Numbered from the stretch's first letter, positions 21,931 to 33,700 are shown. The stretch is 64,000 nucleotides of DNA from Megaustenia siamemsis (GCA_032433765.1 JAVIAB010000092.1:36011316-36075315); one strand, 5' to 3'. The notes: generated by a model not told the origin, from the sequence alone. Translations and numbers: made by a program.

Positions 21931-22562
21931 AAACAACTGTAGAGGACAGTGATGTGATAATATGCCATGCCTGTTTTCCTACTCAAGCCCCCCCCCCCCC
22001 ATAAAAACAACACACATCTAAAGCGAACTCTCTGGAAAAATCACATCCTTCGATTTTAAGGATTCTTGACTTAGTTGATATGACATACTTTTCTATATAG
22101 TTCTTGTGAGAACAAGTATGCATAGAATAGGCATGGATTTGTCTGCAGCTGTTTCTCTCATTGAAAAAATGTAGTTTCTGGAAGGTTATTGTGATTAGTT
22201 ACGATACAGCTACACCAAAGACATTGCTAAGACACTAGGCATTCAACCTGTACGCCATAAAGCACTATCGACATAAAAAAAAGAGAGACAATATATGTAT
22301 GAGGCAACAGACAAAGCCCTACTGAATCATGAAGGCCACTTTAAACCACACTGCTTTATCCTTTAATCAACATAACCTTGAAGGCTACATGGATTCAAGC
22401 AACGGGATAAAGATGGTAAAGTCTGGAGTTTAATGTACAATATGCAGGATTTACCAGATCCTCGGTGTCTACTATTACAATGTTTGAGCTTCCAAGAAAT
22501 TCCTCCAGATCAGGCTTCAGGAGAAAGTGATGATAACGGCCAGGGTTTCTATGAGGAACTTA

Positions 22563-22740
22563 TACAGAAACATTAGATTGACGAAACACTTGATGGAGGA
22601 AACACTTGATGGAGGAAACACTTGATGGGGGAAACACTTGATGGGGGAAACACTTGATGGACGAAACACTTGATGGACGAAACACTTGATGGAGGAAACA
22701 CTTGATGGGGGAAACACTTGGTGGACAAAACACTTGAACG
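22563..22740. repeat. 17-bp minisatellite, ~11 copies
   Basis: Units of ACACTTGATGGAGGAAA with GGGG, GACG and GACA variants. A minus-strand frame of 126 codons over it is an artefact. Confidence 0.9.
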
Positions 22741-22774
22741 TTGAAACATAAGATAATCGAAACACTAGATGGGC

Positions 22775-22977
22775 GATACTACTACTAGCAGAAAATCCTA
22801 AAGATCTACAACAATTACTTAATGAAATAAACATGACAAGAAAAAAATACGGACTAGATATGAATATCAAAAAGACTAAAACTATGATCATAAACAAAGA
22901 AGATACTCAAAACCACAAGTGGATATCAAAATAGAAGGAATAGACCTGGAGACAGTTCAGAACTACAACTATAGTAG
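22775..22977 (+). mobile_element. RTE-type LINE fragment (RT)
   Basis: Encodes LAENPKDLQQLLNEINMTRK and later KTKTMIINKED and IEGIDLETVQNYNY. These are the residues after the YADD motif in the copy at 16850-17040, with which it is nearly identical. Confidence 0.65.
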
Positions 22978-22990
22978 GTAAAGGATAATA

Positions 22991-23037
22991 AAAATAATTA
23001 GCCTATCCTATAAGGTATAGGATAGGCTAATTATTTT
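22991..23037. repeat. Perfect 21-bp inverted repeat (hairpin)
   Basis: Arms 22991-23011 and 23017-23037 are exact reverse complements separated by 5 nt (AAGGT). It lies directly 3' of a LINE fragment. It could be a short fold-back element or a hairpin RNA; no other evidence decides. Confidence 0.85.
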
Positions 23038-23484
23038 TTTTCAATAATGTGGTAAATATGTCATCAAATAAAAACTCTTGACATTTGAATGTGAAGTTTT
23101 AAATGTAACACAATGTAAGTGCCTAAAATACATAACATATGTGATAGAGCAGGATGGATGGGCCAACATAAACTTGGATCAGAGAGGTCGCTGGAGGGAA
23201 TCTTCAAGCAAGGAAAGTCACTTAGTATATCATAAGGCACTGCTAAAGTTCCAGCGTTCAAAGAAACACAGCAACATGAAAAAGCTAATGAAAGTACAAA
23301 TCGAATTTTAAAAAAATTCGGATGGCCCTGACCGATTATAGCACGCATAAAGGAGATTTAAAAGCTACAATGTTAAACTATGTTACACGGCAAGTATGGA
23401 ATAACTTGTCTAGAAGAATTTGTGAAATTAGTCACTTGTGCGCATTCTTGATTATTGATCCTTCCCGCGCCGTTAGACGTCGCA

Positions 23485-24885
23485 TAGAGCTTGTCATGTT
23501 TTTTTTCCACCAATCTCTATTCTGGGCGAGATGTTCGATCTTATCTAATGATGAGTTTATGCCTGACAACTTTGCTTCTCTTATAAGTGTTCTTTTTAGT
23601 GTCACTCTAGGTCTTCCTCTTTTTCTGTACCCTGATGTTTCCCATTGAAGAGCTTATTTTGGAATTCTCTTGTTGTTTCTTCTCAGCACATGTCTGACAT
23701 ATGTCCGTATTATTTCCTTAATTGTGGAGGAGATCTTTGGTTTCATGAAGATTTCACTTATTTCAATATTAGTCTTGAATTCATTCCATTGTACACAGAG
23801 TATTTTTCTTAATTTGTTTTCAAAAGCGTTTATTTGTATTCTCAATCTCTTTTGTTGTTTTCCAGCTTTAAATGCATAGGTAAGTGTTGTAAAAGCGTTT
23901 GTGTTGAATATTCTAAGTTTGGTTTTCTTGCATAATATTTTTGATTTCCATATTTTATCCAGGTTTAATTTGTTGCTGCTTTTGCTATCCTGCTTCTGAT
24001 CTCTTTCTTTGTTTCACCTTCTTGATCTATATTACTACCAAGATATATATATCTTTCCTACTCTTTCCAATGCCTGGCGATTGAGATATATATTGCCTTC
24101 TGGGGTATCGTTATTTTTCATTATTTGGGTTTTATTCCTATTGATTTCAAGTCCTATTTTTCCGCAATGGATGATAAGGTATGTGTGATATTTTGCATCT
24201 TGTTGATATTGTCACTTAGGAGTACTATATCATCTGCCAAATCTAGATCTTTCAAGTTATTCGTGTCATACCATTTAATGCCATTATTGTCTTCGCGACA
24301 TTTACTCATTATGTAATTGAAGGTAATTCCAAATAGCAATGGTGATAGCATACATCCCTGTTTGACTCCTGTTTCATTTCGAAACCAATCACTCATTCCC
24401 TCCTCTCTGTGAACTGCGCAACTATAACTGTCTGTGAACTGCGCAACTATAACTGTCTGTGAACTGCGCAACTATAACTGTCTGTGAACTGCGCAACTAT
24501 AACTGTCTGTGAACTGCGCAACTATAACTGTCTGTGAATTGCGCAACTATAACTGTCTGTGAACTGCGCAACTATAACTGTCTGTGAACTGCGCAACTAT
24601 AACTGTTATATATGTCTTTGTTATAATGGTGGTCCTTTTTGGTGGTATTCCGTAATGTTTCAAGATATTCCACAAGGACAATCTATATATGCTGTCAAAC
24701 GTCTTTTTTTTTAATCAATGAAATTGCAGATTAATGTCTGTTGTTTTTCTGTATGTTTCTGGTATTATCCTTAGAGTGAATATTTGTTGAAGACAGCTTC
24801 TCCCCGTTCTGAATCCTGCTTGTTCTTCGAGCATAATATTATCTACAACATCTTTTACTCTCTTTTCTACACGATTCTACAGAAA
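23485..24885 (-). mobile_element. LINE (family C) RT and C-terminal region with internal minisatellite
   Basis: The minus-strand order is correct for one RT. LEEQAGFRTGRSCLQQIFTL lies at about 24840-24780 and the degraded palm KTFDSIYRLSLWNILKHYGI at about 24710-24640. An expanded 25-bp array follows (24606-24411), then DWFRNETGVKQGCMLSPLLF, LADDIVLLSD (Y replaced by L) at about 24235, and the C-terminal region down to GRPRVTLKRTLIREAKLSG at about 23600. The protein resembles endonuclease/RT LINEs of the RTE-like group but is a different family from that at 61.1 kb. It is dead, with many stops. It abuts a Penelope fragment on the right. Confidence 0.7.
24411..24606. repeat. 25-bp minisatellite inside a LINE RT domain, 8 copies
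   Basis: Near-perfect tandem copies of a 25-mer containing AACTGCGCAACTATAACTGT. LINE family C coding sequence continues on both sides, and the unit itself reads as RT sequence (YNSYSCAVH on the minus strand). The array therefore arose by local amplification within the LINE. Confidence 0.92.
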
Positions 24886-24934
24886 ACCTTGGTGGCAACT
24901 GACAAAAGCGTTATTCCCCTCCAGTTATTACAAT

Positions 24935-25262
24935 TTTTAAGATCAGAGGAGGATTCACCTGCACATCGTGCAACATTATCTATTCTGTCATATGTAAGCG
25001 ATGTAAGATGACCTACATAGGCGAATCAGGACGCTGAATATTAGAAAGATGCCGGGAACATCTGTATGACATCATTCGAGATGCAGGCACCCCAATAACA
25101 TCCCACTGCAACTCTAAGAGCCAACACGTTAAGGCGGATGTCCAAGTTACTGGCCTGTTATGCTCTGACAGCCGTAGCCGATTCACCTTAGAGAATCGTC
25201 TGATCGCCAGTATGGGTTGCCTCACCCGACAGGGCATCAATGTATCCATTTCTCACTGGTAA
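24935..25262 (+). mobile_element. Penelope-like element, GIY-YIG endonuclease domain
   Basis: In frame from about 24935: GFTCTSCNIIYSVICKRCKM, then TYIGESGR, a stop in place of the next Arg, LERCREHLYDI, then TPITSH and LENRLIASMGCLTRQGIN, ending HW and stop at 25260. This is the C-terminal GIY-YIG nuclease of Penelope-like elements, with the preceding C-x-x-C pattern, the YIG motif, the Arg after ESG, and the late Glu in ENRLI. One in-frame TGA, probably from CGA, makes it a pseudogene. The RT domain is absent; the LINE next to it replaces the expected upstream part. Sequence 25263-25960 may be its untranslated end and contains pyrimidine-rich stretches only. Confidence 0.75.
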
Positions 25263-25959
25263 TCTATTACCTCTCTCTCTCCCCCTTCCCCCTTTATTTC
25301 TGTAATTATCTGCTCCCTTCCGATTCCCTCCCTCTCTCCTCTCCTCTCTTTCCTCTCCTACTCCTGTTTTGGCCCCTTACTCCCTGACATCATCTCCCCA
25401 GGCGATTTTTAGGGACTATATTACACATCTGGTAGTACCTTGGCATCCTTCCTCATGAATCATGATCCCTATTAATCAACTTATATTTAAAATGGCAGCT
25501 TCACTGATATTGTTTGCATGTTCTCCACTGACATTTATTACACATTACTTACATTCTGCCACTTTATATTCCAGTTCTCTCTCCTTTTTTCTTGTTATTT
25601 TATTTCCATGTAGCTGGTTTTATACTATTCCTGTCTGACACTACCATCCTGTACACCAGTCTCTCCCTAATCCCCATATTACGCCTCATTTACCTCCTTA
25701 TTTCCTGTATGAAGTCTGGTTTTGTTTGATCGTCTTCACTCCATAGTACAAACTTCCCTTACCTTTGCTGTTACCTGTGCCACTCTTGACTGAATCTCAC
25801 ACTTCATTCTATCACCTTCCAATCTTATCGGACTTCTCGTCTAATCACGTGAATGATTTGTTTCCTCCCTCCCTTTCCGTCTCTCGCGAATTATCCCATT
25901 TAACTCACAGCCATCTACTCGCTGGATGCTTTTGAATCTTTGGATCAGATAGTCTCGGT

Positions 25960-25962
<3 letters not shown>

Positions 25963-26036
<74 letters not shown>
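25963..26036. repeat. (TA)n microsatellite
   Basis: About 36 uninterrupted TA dinucleotides. Confidence 0.95.
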
Positions 26037-26038
<2 letters not shown>

Positions 26039-26091
26039 TTTACTCATTTTTACATATTATCTATTTTTTATCCTCCGATACTGGAGTCTGT

Positions 26092-26340
26092 AGAAATGTG
26101 GTTTTACAGAAGAATATTGAGAGTACCATGGACAGCTAAGAAGAGTAATGAAAAAGTTCTGAAAGAGGTCAAAGCAAAAAGAGAACTAATTTCCAATATT
26201 AGGAAGAGAAAATCATCATTTTTTGGCCATGTAATGAGAAGAGAACAACTGGAATATATTGTAACAACTGGAAAAATTGAGGGACGAAGAGATAGAGGGA
26301 AGCAAAGAGAAAAAATAACAGACAGCTTAAGAGAATATTA
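26092..26340 (+). mobile_element. RTE-type LINE, C-terminal fragment
   Basis: Encodes EMWFYRRILRVPWTAKKSNE, KVLKEVKAKRELISNIRKRK, FFGHVMRREQLEYIV and KIEGRRDRGKQREKITDSL. This is the conserved tail of the family at 61432-62085. It is truncated on both sides. Confidence 0.7.
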
Positions 26341-26344
26341 TATA

Positions 26345-26650
26345 ATACCTTGCTATTTCCAGTTCTTGAGGCTAATTCTGTTTCAACCGCCAGATTATCT
26401 ATATAAGTTCTTTATCACATGTTGCGGAGTTGTTCACCCTATTATTAATGTCTTTACATAATGCTTTGGCTAGTATTTTACCTTAGTCAGTCTTGACATT
26501 TAACAAGGCTAGTTTGATTTCATGCCTATTTTGGATATGTTTCCATGTGATGTCTGATATCCTTGCTTTTCTTTCAGTTTCTTTAAATCTAGCACTTCAT
26601 TCAACTGGTGTCAATAATGCTGTGTTGTGGATATCCCATAGTCCGTTAGA
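26345..26650 (-). mobile_element. LINE fragment, EN-RT linker region
   Basis: The minus strand reads KETERKARISDITWKHIQNR, HEIKLALLNVKTD and LAKALCKDINNRVNNSA. This is the charged linker before the RT fingers in RTE-like LINEs (W-x-x-I-x-x-R, K-x-x-L, then N-x-x-V-x-x-S). It is degraded and opposite in orientation to its left neighbour. Confidence 0.4.
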
Positions 26651-26737
26651 CAAAGTGACACAAAAAAAAAAGATGCATCAGGTGTGCTAGTAGCTGCTAC
26701 AGAGCACATGTTATTGGGTCCACAGATAACAAGAGGT

Positions 26738-27060
26738 TGAGATTGATCACAATAGAGAATTCGTTTTGTTCACAGTTTTAACGTTCACAATAGAGAATTC
26801 GTTTTGTTCACAGTTTTAACGTTCACAATAGAGAATTCGTTTTGTTCACACAGTTTTAACGTTCACAATAGAGAATTCGTTTTGTTCACACAGTTTTAAC
26901 GTTCACAATAGAGAATTCGTTTTGTTCACACAGTTTTAACGTTCACAATAGAGAATTCGTTTTGTTCACACAGTTTTAACGTTCACAATAGAGAATTCGT
27001 TTTGTTCACACAGTTTTAACGTTCACAATAGAGAATTCGTTTTGTACACACAGTTTTAAC
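26738..27060. repeat. 38/40-bp minisatellite, 8 copies
   Basis: Units around GTTCACAATAGAGAATTCG with TTTTGTTCACACAGTTTTAA. The first two are 38 bp (CACA) and the rest 40 bp (CACACA). Each carries an EcoRI site. The last unit is degraded. Confidence 0.93.
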
Positions 27061-28484
27061 GATCACAATCGACGATTTTTTGTTGTTTTGTTCTCACAGC
27101 CTTAAATTGGTATCTGATCTCTGTTCTTAGAGAAACAAAGTCGGCACTAGAGGAAAGTTGACTCCATTATCCAAAATGTGTCGATGTTTGGAAACAATAA
27201 ATATGGATATAATACCGGGTCCTTCTACGTCTAGAGGCGTGATGGAATTATTTCTTCTAATTTCTTTCGCTCATTATGTGTTTTCTTTCCTGCAAAACAA
27301 ATTCACGGCGGAGAGAGAAGAGACAAGCGAATGTAAAAGCTTGTATGAAAAGTAAAAACTCGTTATATATTGTAAAAGGTGTATACTGTATGTTGGTAAA
27401 GCAAAATAACGAAGGTCAAAGAAGGAGTGTGGAGAAGTGCATTTATTGAACTGCATTAAAACAAATCTATCACCCTAACTGTACGTAGTTGACATTAGCG
27501 CAAGTTTAAAATCACTGAAATGAACACTTCAATCTTTATCTATTCTGATAATGTGTTGGTTTACGTTGCGGTAACACGGAAGGCAGGTTAGATGTCTGTT
27601 TGTGTTTGGCGATCCTTATTGCTCTTACGTGACAAACCTAATGTGAGATGGGGCACTTAACCTTTCAATAACATTGTTCCGTAGGGTTCGTCAAATGACT
27701 AAGTTAAATATATCGGTGGACAGTACCTAGAGCTGAGACTCAGAGCTCCATTACTGAGTTGCTACAGTAAACGGCTTAGCAACGAAGCTAAGAATATTGG
27801 GTGTGTCGCTTATTAGTAAACCGTGACTCTGCAAACAAGGATTCTCAGGCTGCACATTTGGCACTTGCTCTAGCATCGCAATGCACAGTTTTACAACTGC
27901 TGCTTTAAATAGGATTTTCCAGCAACGATCAACCGACAAAGAGGAGCAATGGTCGCATTTAAAAAAAAGTGTTAACAAAACGTTAGACAACGACTGAAGA
28001 AAACGTGACTAAACAAAGTGAGCTAAAGACAGATAACTAATAAAATATATTAATATACTTATATTAATAGGAATATAAGTTTATTGTATTTTAGACAAAA
28101 GCGATAAATTGGCGTGACGAATGTGTTCTATGTGCACATGACAGCAGCGTTAGAACAGTGGCTGTAATAGTATAATACAGTGCGTTATATATAGCAATGG
28201 CCTATCAGGTAAAGAATATATTATGCCCTCCTGTACTCTTAACTACGCTTCAAATTGTCACGTGAATATGAAATGTCATCGACACAGTGTTGGTGTTTGT
28301 TTTAATGTATTGTAACTACACGACGGCTGATTAGACTAGTCCAGCATTTAGAGCTTACACTTTTCATATTTGATTGCTACGTCTAGATATTTATATTTGA
28401 TTGTTTAAAGCTGTTTGTTCATAGACGCACTACACCTCTTGTTTGTTGTTGTAATGTATCATCTTTTTGTAGTCGCGTTATAGC
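27061..28484. other. Unassigned AT-rich sequence
   Basis: No coding region, tandem array or recognisable transposon. Short open frames (up to 79 codons) lack domain-like features or splice context. Confidence 0.5.
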
Positions 28485-30083
28485 AGCTTATATTTGTAGT
28501 CGTGTTATATAACTTTATGTTTGTAATCGTGTTATGTCACCTTATGTTTGTAGTCGTGTTATGTCACCTTATGTTTGAAGTCGTGTTATCTAACCTTATG
28601 TTTGTAGTCGTGTTATCTAACATTATGTTTGTAGTCGTGTTATGTCACCCTATGTTTGTAGTCGTATTATGTCACCTTATGTTTGTAGTCGTATTATCTA
28701 ACCTTATGTTTGTAGTCGTGTTATGTCACCTTATGTTTGTAGTCGTATTATGTCACCGTATGTTTGTAGTCGTGTTATTTCACCGTTATTTTTGTAGTGG
28801 TGTTATTTCACCGTTATGTTTGTAGTGGCGTTATTTCACCGTTATGTTTGTAGTGGTGTTATTTCACCGTTATGTTTGTAGTGGTGTTATTTCACCGTTA
28901 TGTTTATAGTGGAGTTATTTCAGCGTTATGTTTGTAGTGGAGTTATTTCATCGCTATGTGTGTAGTGGTGTTATTTCACCGTTTATGTTTGCAGTGCTGT
29001 TATTTCACCGTTTGTGTTTGCAGTGGTGTTATTTCACCTTATGTTTGTAGTGGTGTTATTTCACCTTATGTTTGTAGTGGTGTTATTTCACCTTATGTTT
29101 GTAGTGTTGTTATTTCACCTTATGTATGTAGTCGTGTTATGTCACCTTATGTTTGTAGTCGTGTTATGTCACCTTATGTTTGTAGTCGTGTTATGTCACC
29201 TTATGTTTGTAGTCGTGTTATGTCACCTTATGTTTGTAGTCGTGTTATGTCACCTTATGTTTGTTCTGGTGTTATTTCACCTTTATGTTTGTTCTGGTGT
29301 TATTTCACCGTTATGTTTGTTCTGGTGTTATTTCACCGTTATGTTTGTAGTGGTGTTATTTCACCGTTATGTTTGTAGTGGTGTTATTTCACCGTTATGT
29401 TTGTAGTGGTGTTATTTCACCGTTATGTTTGTAGTGGTGTTATTTCTCCGTTATGTTTGTAGTGGTGTTATTTCACCGTTATGTTTGTAGTCGTGTTATT
29501 TCACCGTTATGTTTGTAGTGGTGTTATTTCACCGTTATGTTTGTAGTCGTGTTATTTCACCTTATGTTTGTAGTGGTGTTATTTCACCTTATGTTTGTAG
29601 TCGTGTTATTTCACCTTATGTTTGTTCTGGTGTTATTTCACCTTATGTTTGTAGTCGTGTTTTTTCACCGTTATGTTTGTAGTGGTGTTATTTCACCGTT
29701 ATGTTTGTAGTGGTGTTATTTCACCGTTATGTTTGTAGTGGTGTTATTTCACCGTTATGTTTGTAGTGGTGTTATTTCACCGTTATGTTTGTAGTCGTGT
29801 TATTTCACCGTTATGTTTGTAGTGGTGTTATTTCACCGTTATGTTTGTAGTCGTGTTATTTCACCGTTATGTTTGTAGTGGTGTTATTTCACCGTTATGT
29901 TTGTAGTGGTGTTATTTCACCGTTATGTTTGTAGTGGTGTTATTTCACCGTTATGTTTGTAGTGGTGTTATTTCACCGTTATGTTTGTAGTGGTGTTATT
30001 TCACCGTTATGTTTGTAGTGGTGTTATTTCACCGTTATGTTTGTAGTGGTGTTATTTCACCGTTATGTTTGTAGTGGTTTTGT
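28485..30083. repeat. 27/28-bp minisatellite, main block
   Basis: About 57 units around GTTATGTTTGTAGTGGTGTT plus ATTTCACC. The first ~400 bp and the stretch 29130-29270 are mainly 27-mers (TCGTGTTATGTCACC). The rest are 28-mers. Pieces of the same array reappear at 33667-33713 and 35864-36025, so two large insertions split it. Confidence 0.95.
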
Positions 30084-30235
30084 GACAAAGTGACAAGTTA
30101 TTTGTTACATGTAGCATGATCAACCTTGGATCGTTAGCAACAATAGAGAACAAAGCGCGGAAAGAGAAAAGTAAGAACACGATTAAATATTCCAAGGATG
30201 ATCGAGGATGTGATTCAGTAATTAATTAGTTAATT

Positions 30236-30238
<3 letters not shown>

Positions 30239-30285
<47 letters not shown>
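30239..30285. repeat. (CT)n microsatellite
   Basis: About 23 uninterrupted TC dinucleotides. Confidence 0.95.
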
Positions 30286-30287
<2 letters not shown>

Positions 30288-30530
30288 GTTCAGGACTCAA
30301 TCAGAGTAAGGATTCCAGACTCTCACATGAAGTCAGCTGTCAGGCTAAGTGTGTTGATCGCCCCCACAGACAGAACATCACAATCAGAGTCTGTCAGATC
30401 CACTCTGACTGAACACCCGTTAATACGTTGCACTGTGTTCTGCGCCAGTGGCCCATTGTATCCGATTTCAGCCAGCATTTTATTCGGGTTTGCTTTCCCT
30501 AGCCTTTGATTGTCCCCAATCTTCAATAAA
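30286..30530 (-). mobile_element. Possible I-type LINE (family B-like) 3' end
   Basis: Minus-strand sequence near the end reads LTADFM, stop, ESGILTL, comparable with the QTATFIKESGVLV terminus at 20240-20265. An upstream frame of 67 codons is open but not otherwise recognisable. The similarity is short and could be chance. Confidence 0.3.
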
Positions 30531-30918
30531 AGAGTGATTGAAAGATGGTATGTCAGGGGAATGGAAATTGAAAAAAAAGGAGATCAATTACAAAGAAACA
30601 AGCGTAAGAAAGAAGTATTAGAGTCGTGTGTGTCGAAATTTTTTTTTAGTTAGAATAGAGTTAACGATTGAGAGAACAAAAAGGAAGGGGGTAGAGTAGG
30701 AAAACGAATAGGATTTACAAAGATAGACACACATGGCTGGATACAGAAAGAAAGGAATATATTGTATGAAAGGAAGCAATTATTTTGAAAATGGAGTTTG
30801 ACATGAGTTGTAAGATATATTGTGTGAAATAATCGATTTTTTTTTGGTGTTGTTGAAGATATATTGTTGAATATAAGAAGAGAAAAACCTCTACAAAGAG
30901 AAGACAATTAAATAACAA

Positions 30919-31846
30919 ATGGAGGGTATATCTCAAGAGGGTTACATGTGGCAAGCGGTACAGAAGATGGGGGAAGTAGTTGAAAGGTTAAGTGGTAGTT
31001 TGCAGATGCAGGAGATATCAAGTAGAGTACCAATATTTGAAGGACAAGTAGAAAAGTTTGAAAATTGGGTACAAGCAATTGAGTTCTGGGGTAATAGGAA
31101 AAAGTTAAACCAGGTAGAGTGGAAAGACTTAGCAGTGGCCACAAGTCAAGGGGCAGTGCTGATGTATGTAAGAAGAAGAGTTGAGGATAGAAGTGAAGAA
31201 TCATGGCAAGAGTTTCAGACATATTTAGCGAGTTGATATGGGAGACATCAGGATGAGCAGCATGCTTTAATGGAGTTAAAAAGGGTAAGGCAGGAAGGGT
31301 ATGAATCAATACAGGAGTATGGGGAAAGAATAAGGGAGATGGCGGAAAGAGGATTTGGTAAGAGGGGTAGAATCAGAGCAAGTAGACAGATACTAGTGGC
31401 AACATTGATAGAATGAGTAAGAGACAAGGGGTTAAAGTTAACATTATCAAGGAAAAAGAATACAAAGATGGCGCAGTTATTAGACATAGCGATTGAAGAA
31501 GAAGGGTTAGTAAGAAGATTTGAAGAACATAATCAACAAGGAGAAAAGGGTGTGAGAGATAGACAGGAGAGTCCAATGGAAATAGACCATTTTAGGAGAA
31601 GGGAGGAGAAGCAAGAAGGTAGACAAATAGTAAATAGTATGCAAGAGGGAAGAGCATGCTATAGATGTGGGAAGGTAGGACATATAAAATATCAGTGTAA
31701 ACAAGGAAGTATTACATAAAGAAGAGGGCAGATAGTAGAGGTATGAGAGACAAGAAGATGTTTCTGTTGTGGCAAAGTTGGGCATTTAGTGGGTAGGTGT
31801 AGAGAAGCGAATGGGCCTAAGGAAAGGAAGGATAAATGGTAGGGAA
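30919..31846 (+). pseudogene. Gag-like polyprotein of an LTR-type retroelement
   Basis: One reading frame with four internal stops. It starts MEGISQEGYMWQAV and has a capsid-like part (VPIFEGQVEKFENWVQAIEF, then ALMELKRVRQEGYESIQEYG), as in Retrotrans_gag domains. Two CCHC zinc knuckles follow: CYRCGKVGHIKYQC (31657-31698) and CFCCGKVGHLVGRC (31759-31800). Gag packages element RNA into particles. The segments keep one frame, so the stops (near 31234, 31414, 31717, 31744) are substitutions, not frameshifts. No protease, RT or integrase is found downstream. This is either a gag-only non-autonomous element or one whose pol has been deleted. Confidence 0.7.
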
Positions 31847-32749
31847 CAATAGTTTGAGAGTTATTAAGGATAATTAAATAACTCGAAGAAGGTATAAGGC
31901 AGTGAAACAGGGGATAGGAGAGGAGGATGAATGAAACAGAGCATAAATAATAGTGTAGCTGAAACAGACTATAGTAGTAGACAGAAAGGGGATGATAAGC
32001 AAAACAAATCATAAATAAGAGTTTAGCTGAAACAGGCTATAGAAGGGGTAGATAAGTAGAGATAAAGAGAAGGGACCAAATAAGCACGATTTGGGGTGAA
32101 CTGTTTTCAGGAAAATGGGGAAATGAGAAACAGAAGATGAGTTTTAAGTCAGTTGCATCTGGGCTGTGGTCCCATGCGGGCGACTAAAGAAATTCAGTCG
32201 AGACCGTGGACTTAGAGAGAATGAGTTGAATAGTTGGAAGTTAGGTTAGTCTTAGGGCAGTGGCCAGTAGTTAGTTGTAAGAATTCGAGGATTTTGTGTT
32301 TGTTAATTAGTAAGTGTTCTGTGTTAGATGTTAGAATAAGATATATGTTGAGAACAGTGAATAAGGTAGATTGCTTGGTCTGCAACACAACTGATTATGA
32401 ATCAGAGCAGTCAACGCAGTGATCTTGTTGGACAATTGTAGTTAGCTCCTACCATGAAGATGTAGATGGGTAGAGAGAGCATATGTTGAATGCAGCGGAT
32501 GAAGCTAGGGTTGCTTTATCTGAAATAACCTGATTATGAATCAGAGCAGTTAACGCAATGAATCTGGTGGAGATGTGGAATTTCTCCAACAGTAGACGAC
32601 TTTGAGGAAGTCGTAGCAGAAAACCTGAGAAGCTGTGTTTAGCTTCTACCATGTAAAAGTGACTATTTTTGTGATCATGTTTGATTGCACATACGTGGAA
32701 ATCCATGTAGAGATTTCATAGAGACTTGCTAAGCTAGGAATTAGCTTGT

Positions 32750-32990
32750 ACCATGAACAATTGACTTTAGTGATCATGAATGATTGCATACACCATAAGG
32801 AACGTCAAGAAAGACTTCCATAGAGACTTGTCAAGATATGAATAGCGTTGTTATGAATATTTGATTATTTAAGTGATCATGAATGATCGCATACACCATA
32901 AGGAACGTCGAGAAAGACTTCCATAGAGACTTGTCAAGTTATGAATAGCGTTGCTATGAATATTTGATTTTCTGTGGTCAGGTTGATCAC
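32750..32990. repeat. ~112-bp imperfect tandem repeat, 2+ copies
   Basis: Two adjacent units share GCATACACCATAAGGAACGT, AGAAAGACTTCCATAGAGAC and ATGAATAGCGTTG. Older relatives lie at 32640-32750 (GTGATCATG, GATTGCA, ATAGAGACTTG). Short repeats of TGATTATGAATCAGAGCAGT occur at about 32390 and 32530. Confidence 0.75.
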
Positions 32991-33440
32991 TCCCATAGTC
33001 GGGAACCTCATGGAAGAGTTCTACGAAAACCATGAGGTTCGCACATATTCTTGATGTTAACGTATGTTTTGTCAAATTGTAAATGTTCTGTATGCTCCGG
33101 ACATGCGCTTGTAATTAAAGATGTTTTTGTGTTCAATTGAACTGTTGTTAAGTCATTCAAGCAGTTTAATTATGCAATGATCCAGCGAGTGAACGAGCGG
33201 GGATAAGTCGCGGAGAAGTAACACAACACAACACAACGTGAAGTACAAAATTACAGATCATGACGACTCGAAGAGAACGGCGGTAACAGGGCGAGCACAC
33301 AACAAGTCCGAAGGAGTAACGACACGTTACAGGGGAAGTGGTCAAGAGAGGGGTTGTTACTCCATCCAGCAGCGAGAAATCTTCAGAGGAGATACGGCCA
33401 TTGACAGTATCACGAGTCATGCTCATCGTGCAGATGCACC

Positions 33441-33666
33441 TGTGGTAACTTCGGACTCGTGATACGAGGAATCCGTGATGATGTCACGGAATGTTGTTAT
33501 TGAATGTCGTCATTTAAGGAGAGCATAAGGTGCTCTGTCGTACAAGGAAGAGTTATCTCTCGTCGCCCTGCATTAGTGGCGGTCAAGTTTAACCAGGCAT
33601 AAAAATACTGTGTGTCCGTTATTCATTTCATAAAGAGTATCGGTTACATTTACGACAAACGGTTAC
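33441..33666 (+). repeat. Probable solo/3' LTR
   Basis: A 226-bp segment starts TGTGGTAAC and ends GGTTACA at the exact border with the minisatellite. It contains a TATA-like CATAAAAATA about 75 bp from the right end. The size and TG...CA ends suit an LTR, but no paired copy exists in the window. Confidence 0.35.
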
Positions 33667-33700
33667 AGTGTTATTTCACCGTTATGTTTGTAGTGGTGTT
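33667..33700. repeat. 28-bp minisatellite, middle remnant
   Basis: A little over one unit lies between the LTR-like segment and the LINE copy 2 insertion. Confidence 0.85.

Larger units (their letters stand above)
30084..33666 (+). mobile_element. Gag-bearing retroelement inserted in the 28-bp array (composite)
   Basis: The 28-bp array stops at 30083 and resumes at 33667, so about 3.58 kb entered here. It contains a (CT)n run, a possible LINE 3' end, the gag pseudogene, non-coding purine-rich sequence (31850-32400), an imperfect tandem repeat (32750-32990) and a probable 3' LTR (33441-33666). Termini are TGT...ACA-like, but no second LTR copy was found at the left end and no clear TSD can be read because the target is repetitive. 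Confidence 0.5.

Noticed and set aside
28502..29406. Repetitive hydrophobic frames of about 107-140 codons
   Set aside because: Direct product of the 27/28-bp minisatellite.
30650..32012. Hydrophobic minus-strand frames
   Set aside because: Antisense shadows of the purine-rich gag region.
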